This document shows, in pieces, positions 1 to 5,540 of a DNA stretch of 5,540 nt. Under the pieces are notes generated by a model. The model worked only from the letters and a program-made list of their open reading frames with translations, did not search any database and had not been told where the DNA came from. Location: the NCBI GenBank assembly GCA_946482375.1, contig CAMLRH010000187.1, positions 1 to 5,540 of the forward strand. The letters are read 5' to 3'. A program made the position numbers and the translations under genes. The DNA is from an uncultured Caulobacteraceae bacterium (GTDB lineage: Bacteria > Pseudomonadota > Alphaproteobacteria > Caulobacterales > Caulobacteraceae). Positions within the stretch are counted from its first letter, which is position 1; each line of letters starts with the position of its first letter.

Positions 1-447
1 CTTCGCCTTGCTGTCGGCGGAGAGCGCCCTGAACAGTTGCTCGCGGGTCAGCTTGTAGGCCGCCCCGCGCTTGTCGTTGGCGACCACGATGCCGTCGTAG
101 CCGATCTTGATCTCGACGATGTCGGTGACGCCCGCCGCCTGGCAGGCGTCCCACTCGGACTTCTTCATAGCGCGCGAGGCGTTGGCGATGTCGGGCGCGT
201 CGGCGCCGGCCGACGAGCAGAACATCTTGAAGCCGCCGCCGGTGCCGAGCGACTCGACCTTCGGCGCGGGGCCGCCCGAGGTGCGCGAGACCGTCTCGGC
301 GACGCGGGTGGCGAAGGGGAAGACGGTCGAGGAGCCCGCGGCCCAGACCTGGCCCTCGGTAGAGGAGGCCGTTTCGGCCGGGCGGTCGGATTGGCCACAG
401 GCGGCGAGGGTCAGGAGGCTGATGGCGGCAAACGCGGCTGTTCGCAT
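1..447 (-). CDS. pstS: Phosphate ABC transporter substrate-binding lipoprotein PstS (N-terminal 149 residues, cut by window edge)
   Basis: Periplasmic high-affinity phosphate-binding protein that delivers inorganic phosphate to the PstCAB permease. The gene reads leftward from ATG at 447 and stays open to base 1, so the C-terminal part is missing. The start has a good Shine-Dalgarno AAAGGA (complement of 456-461) 8 bases upstream. Residues 1-17 form a lipoprotein signal ending in a lipobox, Leu-Ala-Ala-Cys17, so the mature protein is probably membrane-anchored. Ligand-loop motifs of the PstS-like family are visible: AAGSSTVFPF (36-45), SLGTGGGFKMFC (66-77), IANASRAMKKSEW (87-99) and IGYDGIVVAN (115-124). 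The Ser/Thr cluster and Gly-rich loop are where phosphate is bound in this fold. It lies 61 bases downstream of phoR on the same strand, which supports a Pho-regulon role. A binding protein for another oxyanion is the less likely alternative. Confidence 0.92.
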   Translation of the reverse strand, partial: MRTAAFAAISLLTLAACGQSDRPAETASSTEGQVWAAGSSTVFPFATRVAETVSRTSGGPAPKVESLGTGGGFKMFCSSAGADAPDIANASRAMKKSEWDACQAAGVTDIVEIKIGYDGIVVANDKRGAAYKLTREQLFRALSADSKAK

Positions 448-455
448 GAATCTCG

Positions 456-461
456 TCCTTT
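456..461 (-). promoter_or_regulatory. Ribosome binding site of pstS
   Basis: AAAGGA on the minus strand, 8 bases before the ATG at 447. It supports this start and places the lipobox 17 residues from it, as expected for a lipoprotein signal. Confidence 0.7.
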
Positions 462-474
462 CAATTCGGACGAG

Positions 475-508
475 CCCATACCCGCGGCGTGCAACAGTTC
501 CGTGACGA
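475..508 (-). promoter_or_regulatory. Possible Pho box and -10 element upstream of pstS
   Basis: Reading the minus strand from 508, TCGTCAC (508-502) is followed by four bases and then CTGTTGC (497-491). This gives two degenerate 7-mers at the 11-base period of a PhoB-binding Pho box (consensus CTGTCAT twice). Each half matches only about four or five of seven positions. A TATGGG (480-475) lies where a -10 element would be expected, and would leave a short leader before the ATG at 447. The site overlaps the last base of the phoR stop codon. Seen: the sequence and the spacing. Inferred: PhoB binding. The pstS message could equally come only from a phoR promoter. Confidence 0.3.
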
Positions 509-1612
509 TCAGGCCGGGAAGTAGGCGGTGAAGGCCGCGCCCTTGCCCTCCGCGCTCTCGACGGCGAGGCCGCCGCGGTGGCGGTTCATGATGTGCTTGA
601 CGATGGCGAGGCCAAGCCCCGTCCCCGACTTCTCGCCGCTCTTCTGGCCCGGCGCGCGATAGAAGCGCTCGGACAGGCGCGGCAGGTGCTGGCGGGCGAT
701 GCCGGGGCCCTGGTCGGCGACGCGAACGCCGACGTAGCGGGCGGCGCCGTGGTCGGGCGTGAGCAGCGACTGCCGCGCGCCGTCCTCCAGCCTCGGCACG
801 ACGATGTCCTGCGTCGTGCCCTCGACCATCTCGACGCTCACCGCGCCGCCCGCCGGCGTGTACTTCACCGCGTTCTCGATGAGGTTCTGAAGGACCTGCA
901 CAATCTGGTCGCGGTCGCCGTCGATGGTCACTGGCCCGGCGGGCGTGAAGTCGACGCGGGCCTGCTGCTCGGCGATCTGGGGGGCCAGCGCGCCGATCAC
1001 GTCGGAGACCGCCGTGGTCAGATCGACCTCGCCGCAGGGCGGAATATGCTCGTTCAGCTCGATGCGCGAGAGCGCCAGCAGGTCGGCGATCAGGCGGCCC
1101 ATGCGCTCGGCCTGGGTGTGCATGATCGACAGGAAGTGGTCGCGCGCGGCAGGGTCGTCCTTTGCATGGCCGCGCAAGGTCTCGATGAATCCCGCCAGCG
1201 AGGCCAGCGGCGTGCGCAGTTCATGGCTGGCGTTGGCGAGGAAGTCGGCGCGCAGCCGCTCGCTGCGGCGCGCATCGGTCTGGTCGCGGAGAATCAGCAG
1301 CGCCCTGCCCTCGCCCAGCGGCCGCGTCAGCGCCAGCCAGTGACGGTCCTGGGCGCCGACGGCGTCGTAGGCGGCTTCGCCTTCCGCGTCGTCGAACAGG
1401 CTGGCCTCGACGGCTTCCAGCACCTTCGGATGGCGGATTGCGGAAACCAGCGGCGAGCCGTCGCCGCGCAGCCGGAAGAGCTCTCGCGCGGCGGCGTTGG
1501 CGAAGGCGATACGCAGCGAAAAGGCGTCCTCGCGGGCCGTTCCCGCCACCACAATTACCGGGTCGGGCAGCCGTTCCAGAATGGCGGCTTCGGGCTGCGG
1601 CGACGATGGCAT
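509..1612 (-). CDS. phoR: Phosphate regulon sensor histidine kinase PhoR (no membrane segment)
   Basis: Sensor kinase that autophosphorylates and passes phosphate to PhoB when phosphate is scarce, turning on pst and other Pho genes. The 367 residues comprise a PAS-like region (about 8-112), a HisKA dimerisation helix pair with the phospho-acceptor His130 in FLANASHELRTPL (124-136), and an HATPase_c domain. The N box is NLIENAVKYTP (243-253), G1 is DQGPGI (300-305), the F box is RLSERFYR (312-319) and G2 is GTGLGLAIVK (330-339). All catalytic motifs are intact. No hydrophobic membrane segment is present; the start is fixed by an in-frame TGA only six codons upstream (1633-1631). A stretch at about 265-292 lengthens the ATPase domain before G1. 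The putative ribosome site AAGGA (1631-1627) is 14 bases from the ATG, which is rather far. The gene is followed by pstS and diverges from the autotransporter. The assignment to PhoR rests on motif similarity plus the pstS neighbour. Confidence 0.93.
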   Translation of the reverse strand: MPSSPQPEAAILERLPDPVIVVAGTAREDAFSLRIAFANAAARELFRLRGDGSPLVSAIRHPKVLEAVEASLFDDAEGEAAYDAVGAQDRHWLALTRPLGEGRALLILRDQTDARRSERLRADFLANASHELRTPLASLAGFIETLRGHAKDDPAARDHFLSIMHTQAERMGRLIADLLALSRIELNEHIPPCGEVDLTTAVSDVIGALAPQIAEQQARVDFTPAGPVTIDGDRDQIVQVLQNLIENAVKYTPAGGAVSVEMVEGTTQDIVVPRLEDGARQSLLTPDHGAARYVGVRVADQGPGIARQHLPRLSERFYRAPGQKSGEKSGTGLGLAIVKHIMNRHRGGLAVESAEGKGAAFTAYFPA

Positions 1613-1784
1613 GGAAGAGGCTCGATTCCTTCAGAGCGCCCGGCTATGTTCGCCTCACATATGGCGCCCAATGGAGCCTTGCGATAGACGAGGCGGTCCC
1701 TCGGGCGACACGGCGTAGCTGACGCAATTTCGCCGCATCGCACGGGGTACGAAGGGGGTCCTGTTTTTCGGGGTGTTTACTCGC
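1613..1784. promoter_or_regulatory. Divergent intergenic region between phoR and the autotransporter gene
   Basis: About 170 bases separate the two divergent starts, so both promoters should lie here. On the minus strand a TTGGGC and a CATAGC are separated by 17 bases, around 1641-1670, and could be a poor sigma-70-type promoter for phoR; each hexamer matches consensus at only about half its positions. On the plus strand I find no convincing -35/-10 pair. No clear Pho box, operator palindrome or RNA gene is visible. The plus-strand end carries the G-rich ribosome-site candidates GAAGGGGG (1751-1758) and GGGGTG (1770-1775). Confidence 0.4.
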
Positions 1785-4700
1785 ATGCATCGCAAGCGTC
1801 TGGTTGCCACGGTCGCGGCCGCTCCTCTGCTGGTTTTCGCGCACGCCGCGTGGGCCACGGACATCACCACCGCGGTCACCACCCCGGTGAAAACGTCCGA
1901 CACCAATCAGGACGTGAAGGTCACCAGCACCGGCAGCATCAAGCCGACCGTCGCCCAGCCGGCGCTGCTGATGGACACCAACCACAACATCACCAACGAG
2001 GGCACGATCGGCACGACCGGCGTGAACGACTCGACCGGCATGCAGGCCCAGGGCGGCCTCGACGGCGATGTGACCAACAAGGGTCGCATCGAGATGGTCG
2101 AGGACCATACTCCGACCGATACCGATCCCGACGGCGACGGACCCCTGACCGGCGACGGTGACCCCGACGGGCCGTTCGCGCTGGGCTCGGGCCGCTACGG
2201 CATCCGGGTCACCGGCCCGGGAACGCTGACCGGCAATGTGCTCAACGAGCGTGGCGCGTCGATCACCGTCGAGGGCAACAGCTCGGCCGGCATCAGCATC
2301 GAATCGGCGCTCACCGGCAACCTGATCAACAACGGCTCCATCAGCGTCGTCGGCGGCAACCCGCACAACAGCGATGTCGTTGGTCAGGAGAGCTATGGCG
2401 TCCGTACAACCGGCGACATCACCGGCAACGTCGGCCTGAACGGCTCGATCGGCGTGGTCGGCGAGGGCTCGGTCGGCGCGGCCATCGACTCCGATGTCAG
2501 CGGCGACCTCGTGATCCAGGGCGCCATCTCGGCCCGCGGCTTCCGCTCGGCCACGCGGCCGGCGTCGGCGGAAGACCGGGCCAAGCTCGACGCCGACGAC
2601 CTGTTGATCGGCGGCCCGGCGGTGCGCGTTTCGGGCAACGTCGGCGGCGGCATCCTGCTCGACGTCCGTCCGGCTGACCTGGACGACGAAGAGGACGACG
2701 AGGACAACGACGGCATCGACGACGCCAACGAAGGCAACGCCGCGATCAGTTCGTTCGGCACGGCGCCGGCGCTGCTGATCGGCTCGACGACCGAAGCCAT
2801 CACCATCGGCCCGGTTGGAACCGGCGACGACGCGGTGGCCCTGATCTCGAAGGGCTCGATCAGCGCCGACGGCGTCTACGACAACCTGGCCGCCACGGCG
2901 CTGAAGATCGGCGACGGCCAGACCACGACCCTGACCGGCGGCATGCGCAACGAAGGCGCGATCAACGCGCGGGCGTTCAACGCCAACTCGACCGGCATCC
3001 TGCTGGACGGCAGTGAAGATGGCGACGCGGTGCTCGGCGGCGCGCTCGTCAACGAGGGCGCCATCACCGCGCAGATGCTGGCCAACTCGGCGCCGCTGAT
3101 CCCCGAGAATGCGCCTCCGGGCTTCCCGACCCTGGGCTTCGAAGGCTCGTTCACCGCCACCGCCATCCAGTTCAACGAAAATGTCGTCGCGCCCCGGATC
3201 GACAACAGCGGGGTCATCTCGGCCGGCGTCTTCGGCGAGAACAGCAAGGCCGTCGCCATTCAGGATCTGTCGGGCTCGCTGACCCAGATCAACAACACCG
3301 GCCGCATCCAGGCCGTCATCACCCCGACCGACGACGCCGCCGACACCGACGACGACGACATCAATCCGGCGAACGAGGAAATCCGCGGCGAGCGCGTCGC
3401 CATCGACGTAACCGCCAACACCAGCGGCGTCCTCATCCACCAGACCGGCGTCGACGACGGCGACGATGACGGCGATGACGCCACGACCGATCCCGATGTT
3501 GACGGCGATGGCGTCGACGACGCCGACGAGCCGCTGATCTTCGGCAACGTCTATCTCGGCTCCGGCGGCGACGAGATCCGGCTCGCCAACGGCGCGCTGC
3601 AGGGCGACGTCCACTTCGGCGACGGCCAGGACGAGCTGAACATCTCCGGCGGCGCGGTTATGACCGGCCGCATCTTCGAGAGCGACGGCCAACTGGACAT
3701 CAACGTCACCGATGGCCGGCTGAACGTCCTCTTCGACACGGACCCCGATCTCCCGGACGCCGAAAGCGGCCGCGTCATCACGGGCACCAGCCTCAACGTC
3801 GGCGCGGACGGCGTGCTGCTCGTCTCCATCAACGGCGCGGACAACACGTCCAACCTGTTTGACGTGACGACCGCGACCTTCGCGGACGGCGCCCAGGTCG
3901 GGGTGGCGCTCACGGGCCTGATCGACTTCGCCACGCCCACCGAGAACAAGGACTTCCTGATCGTCGACGCCGACAACCTGACGGTCGGCGACCTCAATAC
4001 CGACCTGCTCGGGATTTCGCCCTACATCTACAATGTCGGCGTCACGGCCGACGCGGCGAACGACGACCTCTACCTGTCCGTTCGCCGCCGGACGGCCACC
4101 GAAATCGGCCTGAACCCGGCGCAGTCCGCCGCCTTCAACGCCGTCTACGACGCGCTCAGCCAGGACGAGGACGTGCGCGACGCCTTCCTCGCCCGCTTCA
4201 CCCGCGACCAGTTCCTGCAGCTCTACAACCAGATGCTGCCCGACCAGGGCGAGGGCCTGTTCAGCGCCATCGACTACGCGCACGTGACCATCGGCCGGGC
4301 CGTCGCCACGCGCCCTGACCCGCGCCTGCGCTACGGCCCCGACAGCTTTTGGCTGCAGGAGCTGAACCTGCAGGTGAAGCGCGACGGCGGCGAGACGCTC
4401 GGCTCCGAGGCCAAGGGCTTCGGCTTCGTCGGCGGCTACGAGGCCATGGACGACAAGGGCGGCGCGCTCGGCCTCATGCTGGCCTACGTCAACGCCGAGG
4501 AGAACGACGACGCCGCCATGGTCGGCGAGCAGACCTCGGTGTCGCTGGTCGAAGGCGGCGCCTACTGGCGCAAGGCCGCCGGCTCATGGCTGTTCAGCGT
4601 CCGCGGCGGCGGCGGCTACGCCTTCTTCGACGGCGATCGCAAGTTCGTGGCGCCCCAGGAGCAGACCATCCGCACCGCCAGCGCCGACTGGAATGGCTGG

Positions 4701-5168
4701 CTGGCCACCGCCGGCGCCTCCGCCGCCTACGAGGCCCGCTTCGGCCGCTACTATGTGCGGCCGCTGGTCGGCGTCGACTACCTCTACATCAGCGAGGGCG
4801 AGCGCGAGGACAGCGGCGGCGGCGACACCTTCAACCTGACCATCGAGGAACGCACCTCGAGCCGTCTGTCGGCCAGCGCCGAGCTGGCGCTGGGCGCCGA
4901 GTTCGGCCGCGACTTCTGGTGGCGTCCCGAGGTGAAGGTCGGCTACCGCCAGGTGCTCTCGGGCGAGGTCGGCGAGACAACCGCGAGCTTCGCGGGCGGC
5001 ACGCCGTTCACGCTGGTCGCGCAGGATGCCGGCGACGGCGCGCTGATCGCGGGTCTGGCCATCCGGGCGGGAACGCCGATGTCCTACCTGGCCGCCGAGC
5101 TCGAGATGGAGCGGGTCAAGAACGAGCAGCGCTACAAGGCCCTGCTGTCCGGACGGGTGATGTTCTAG
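1785..5168 (+). CDS. Autotransporter (type Va) with Asp-rich, calcium-loop-like passenger insertions
   Basis: Outer-membrane autotransporter: the C-terminal barrel inserts in the outer membrane and exposes the N-terminal passenger. ATG 1785 is preferred because GGGGTG lies 9 bases upstream; GTG 1773 in the same frame would add four residues. Residues 1-24 are a Sec signal peptide (MHRKR, a hydrophobic core, then AWA before Thr25). Residues about 68-512 carry repeated rungs ending in motifs such as NNGSI, NEGAI and NNTGRI, as in beta-helix passengers. Four acidic segments interrupt them (112-129, 298-318, 516-532, 557-582). Residues 587-646 hold repeats such as GSGGDEIRL and GDGQDELNI. Helical linker about 776-840; barrel about 850-1127, ending RVMF with the usual terminal Phe. 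There is no recognisable protease triad, so passenger function is unknown: adhesion or surface structure is plausible but unproven. The stop abuts the SemiSWEET start. Confidence 0.9.
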   Translation: MHRKRLVATVAAAPLLVFAHAAWATDITTAVTTPVKTSDTNQDVKVTSTGSIKPTVAQPALLMDTNHNITNEGTIGTTGVNDSTGMQAQGGLDGDVTNKGRIEMVEDHTPTDTDPDGDGPLTGDGDPDGPFALGSGRYGIRVTGPGTLTGNVLNERGASITVEGNSSAGISIESALTGNLINNGSISVVGGNPHNSDVVGQESYGVRTTGDITGNVGLNGSIGVVGEGSVGAAIDSDVSGDLVIQGAISARGFRSATRPASAEDRAKLDADDLLIGGPAVRVSGNVGGGILLDVRPADLDDEEDDEDNDGIDDANEGNAAISSFGTAPALLIGSTTEAITIGPVGTGDDAVALISKGSISADGVYDNLAATALKIGDGQTTTLTGGMRNEGAINARAFNANSTGILLDGSEDGDAVLGGALVNEGAITAQMLANSAPLIPENAPPGFPTLGFEGSFTATAIQFNENVVAPRIDNSGVISAGVFGENSKAVAIQDLSGSLTQINNTGRIQAVITPTDDAADTDDDDINPANEEIRGERVAIDVTANTSGVLIHQTGVDDGDDDGDDATTDPDVDGDGVDDADEPLIFGNVYLGSGGDEIRLANGALQGDVHFGDGQDELNISGGAVMTGRIFESDGQLDINVTDGRLNVLFDTDPDLPDAESGRVITGTSLNVGADGVLLVSINGADNTSNLFDVTTATFADGAQVGVALTGLIDFATPTENKDFLIVDADNLTVGDLNTDLLGISPYIYNVGVTADAANDDLYLSVRRRTATEIGLNPAQSAAFNAVYDALSQDEDVRDAFLARFTRDQFLQLYNQMLPDQGEGLFSAIDYAHVTIGRAVATRPDPRLRYGPDSFWLQELNLQVKRDGGETLGSEAKGFGFVGGYEAMDDKGGALGLMLAYVNAEENDDAAMVGEQTSVSLVEGGAYWRKAAGSWLFSVRGGGGYAFFDGDRKFVAPQEQTIRTASADWNGWLATAGASAAYEARFGRYYVRPLVGVDYLYISEGEREDSGGGDTFNLTIEERTSSRLSASAELALGAEFGRDFWWRPEVKVGYRQVLSGEVGETTASFAGGTPFTLVAQDAGDGALIAGLAIRAGTPMSYLAAELEMERVKNEQRYKALLSGRVMF
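1986..3320 (+). repeat. Degenerate beta-helix rung repeats in the autotransporter passenger
   Basis: The protein repeats a loose unit of roughly 45-55 residues: a Ser/Ala-Gly-Ile stretch, then Gly-x-hydrophobic-x-Asn-x-Gly-x-Ile. Examples are NITNEGTIG, DVTNKGRIEM, NLINNGSISVVG, GMRNEGAINARA, ALVNEGAITAQM, RIDNSGVISAGV and QINNTGRIQAVI. The asparagine/glycine turn and the alternating small and beta-branched residues fit stacked coils of a right-handed beta-helix. Unit borders are approximate, because the acidic insertions break the period. Confidence 0.6.
5155..5160 (+). promoter_or_regulatory. Ribosome binding site of the SemiSWEET gene, inside the autotransporter 3' end
   Basis: GGGTGA, matching AGGTGA at five of six positions, lies 8 bases before the GTG at 5169. 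It falls within the last codons of the autotransporter, so ribosomes finishing that gene pass over it just before the next start. This arrangement favours translational coupling and supports the GTG start. Confidence 0.5.
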
Positions 5169-5447
5169 GTGGGATGGGTCGACGTCGTCGGCACAGGCGC
5201 CGCCCTGTGCTCGATGGCGAGCTTCACCCCCCAGCTGATCAAGATCTGGAAAGAGCGCGACGCCTCGTCGGTGTCGCTGCGCATGTACGCGATCACCTGC
5301 ACGGGGTTCGCGCTGTGGATCACCTACGGCGTGCTGCTGAAGAGCTTCCCGATCATCGGCGCCAACACCGTCTGCCTGATCGAGGCCGCGACGATCCTGG
5401 TCCTCAAGTGGCGGTTTGAGCGGGGAACACTTGATGCTCCCCCCTAG
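5169..5447 (+). CDS. SemiSWEET sugar transporter (MtN3/PQ-loop family)
   Basis: Small inner-membrane protein of 92 residues. SemiSWEETs are half-size relatives of eukaryotic SWEETs that work as homodimers and let mono- or disaccharides cross the membrane down their gradient. Three hydrophobic helices are visible (about 4-22, 39-57, 61-80). The PQ motif is in SFTPQLIKIW (18-27). Trp50 and Asn66 have the same 16-residue spacing as the sugar-pocket Trp48/Asn64 described for the Leptospira biflexa protein; LWITYG and PIIGAN are typical family stretches. The length is normal for the family. The start is GTG at 5169, directly after the autotransporter TAG; a later ATG at 5214 would delete most of helix 1. 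The last codons and the TAG lie inside a REP-like hairpin. The substrate cannot be told from the sequence. Confidence 0.9.
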   Translation: MGWVDVVGTGAALCSMASFTPQLIKIWKERDASSVSLRMYAITCTGFALWITYGVLLKSFPIIGANTVCLIEAATILVLKWRFERGTLDAPP

Positions 5448-5468
5448 GGGGAGCTGTCGCGAAGCGAC
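5436..5468 (+). terminator. Tandem hairpins over the SemiSWEET stop; possible weak terminator or mRNA stabiliser
   Basis: The 8-bp GC-rich stem at 5436-5454 contains the TAG stop (5445-5447) and is followed one base later by a 5-bp stem (5456-5468). There is no T-run after either stem, so this is not a classical intrinsic terminator. A hairpin at the end of a message could still slow 3'-exonuclease decay. Confidence 0.3.
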
Positions 5469-5530
5469 TGAGGGGGCCAGCCGCATGCCCCCATCCCCGG
5501 CTTCGCCGGTACTTCCCCCAGAGGGGGAAG
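5436..5530. repeat. Composite of two inverted REP-like palindromic units (BIME-like)
   Basis: Unit A (5436-5477) has an 8-bp stem, GCTCCCCC with GGGGGAGC and loop CTA (5436-5454). A 5-bp stem follows, GTCGC-GAA-GCGAC (5456-5468), then TGAGGGGGC. Unit B (5487-5530) is the same plan on the other strand: an 8-bp stem, CTTCCCCC with GGGGGAAG and loop AGA (5512-5530), the 5-bp stem CCGGC-TTC-GCCGG (5497-5509), and GCCCCC at its left end. Nine bases separate the units. GCGAAGC at 5459-5465 is the exact reverse complement of GCTTCGC at 5500-5506. This looks like a pair of diverged REP units in inverted orientation. Such elements are mobilised in trans by RAYT-type transposases in other bacteria; none is visible here. 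The hairpins could also protect or end the upstream transcript. Confidence 0.75.
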
Positions 5531-5540
5531 ATCAGCGAAG

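Noticed and set aside
37..531. Plus-strand open frames opposite pstS
   Set aside because: The minus strand encodes a lipoprotein signal and clear PstS motifs; the plus-strand translations are featureless.
578..1687. Plus-strand open frame of 369 codons opposite phoR
   Set aside because: It is the antisense shadow of an intact histidine kinase with all catalytic boxes; the translation is His/Arg/Gly/Ala-rich with no domain.
1773..1787. GTG at 1773 as the autotransporter start
   Set aside because: Possible, but the ATG at 1785 has a better-spaced G-rich ribosome site and gives a compact signal peptide beginning MHRKR; the difference is only four residues.
1644..4283. Long minus-strand open frame of 879 codons opposite the autotransporter
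   Set aside because: It mirrors the GC-rich, Asp-rich sense gene codon for codon, giving Val/Asp/Ala/Arg-rich protein with no recognisable domain. The plus strand has a signal peptide, passenger repeats and a barrel.
4349..5419. Plus-strand open frame in another phase across the barrel and SemiSWEET gene
   Set aside because: Arg-rich low-complexity translation, typical of a shifted frame in GC-rich DNA; it overlaps two well-supported genes.
4584..5486. Minus-strand open frame across the barrel, SemiSWEET gene and repeat
   Set aside because: No recognisable domain; it runs through the REP-like palindromes and is opposite two clear genes.
5436..5530. CRISPR array
   Set aside because: The palindromic units are inverted, only two in number and separated by nine bases; there are no regular direct repeats with unique spacers.
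5512..5530. Strong intrinsic terminator from the second 8-bp hairpin
   Set aside because: The stem is followed by ATCAGCGAAG, not a T-run, and the structure is better explained as part of a REP-like unit.

Overview
The window is GC-rich, densely coding DNA with strong G/C bias at third codon positions. PhoR resembles alphaproteobacterial PhoR (a GQKSGEKSGTGLGLAIVKH-type G2 region), the autotransporter is of a type common in Caulobacterales, and the last ~100 bases hold palindromic REP-like units of the C-tract/G-tract kind. These point to an alphaproteobacterium, probably Caulobacterales (Caulobacter, Phenylobacterium or Brevundimonas). The genus is an inference.

Left third, minus strand (1-1612): a phosphate-starvation module. 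phoR, the Pho sensor histidine kinase, is followed after 61 bases by pstS, the periplasmic phosphate-binding lipoprotein, which runs off the left edge. The rest of a pst operon probably lies beyond it. A weak Pho-box-like direct repeat overlaps the phoR stop and may give pstS its own PhoB-responsive promoter.

Middle (1613-1784): a divergent intergenic region of about 170 bases that must hold the phoR and autotransporter promoters. No site in it is strong.

Right two thirds, plus strand (1785-5447): a large type Va autotransporter of about 1127 residues, with a Sec signal peptide, a repetitive beta-helix-like passenger, a helical linker and a 12-strand-type barrel ending in Phe. Four aspartate-rich, thrombospondin-type-3-like segments interrupt the passenger; they look like calcium-binding loops. 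A SemiSWEET sugar transporter gene (92 aa) follows immediately. Its GTG start is the very next codon after the autotransporter TAG, in the same frame, so the two genes are almost certainly co-transcribed and probably translationally coupled.

Right end (5436-5530): two REP-like palindromic units of about 42 and 44 bases in inverted orientation form a composite, BIME-like element. The SemiSWEET stop codon lies inside the first hairpin.

No obviously new multi-gene system is visible. The most unusual points are the calcium-loop-studded passenger, the zero-gap in-frame autotransporter/SemiSWEET junction, and the REP hairpin that supplies the end of a gene.
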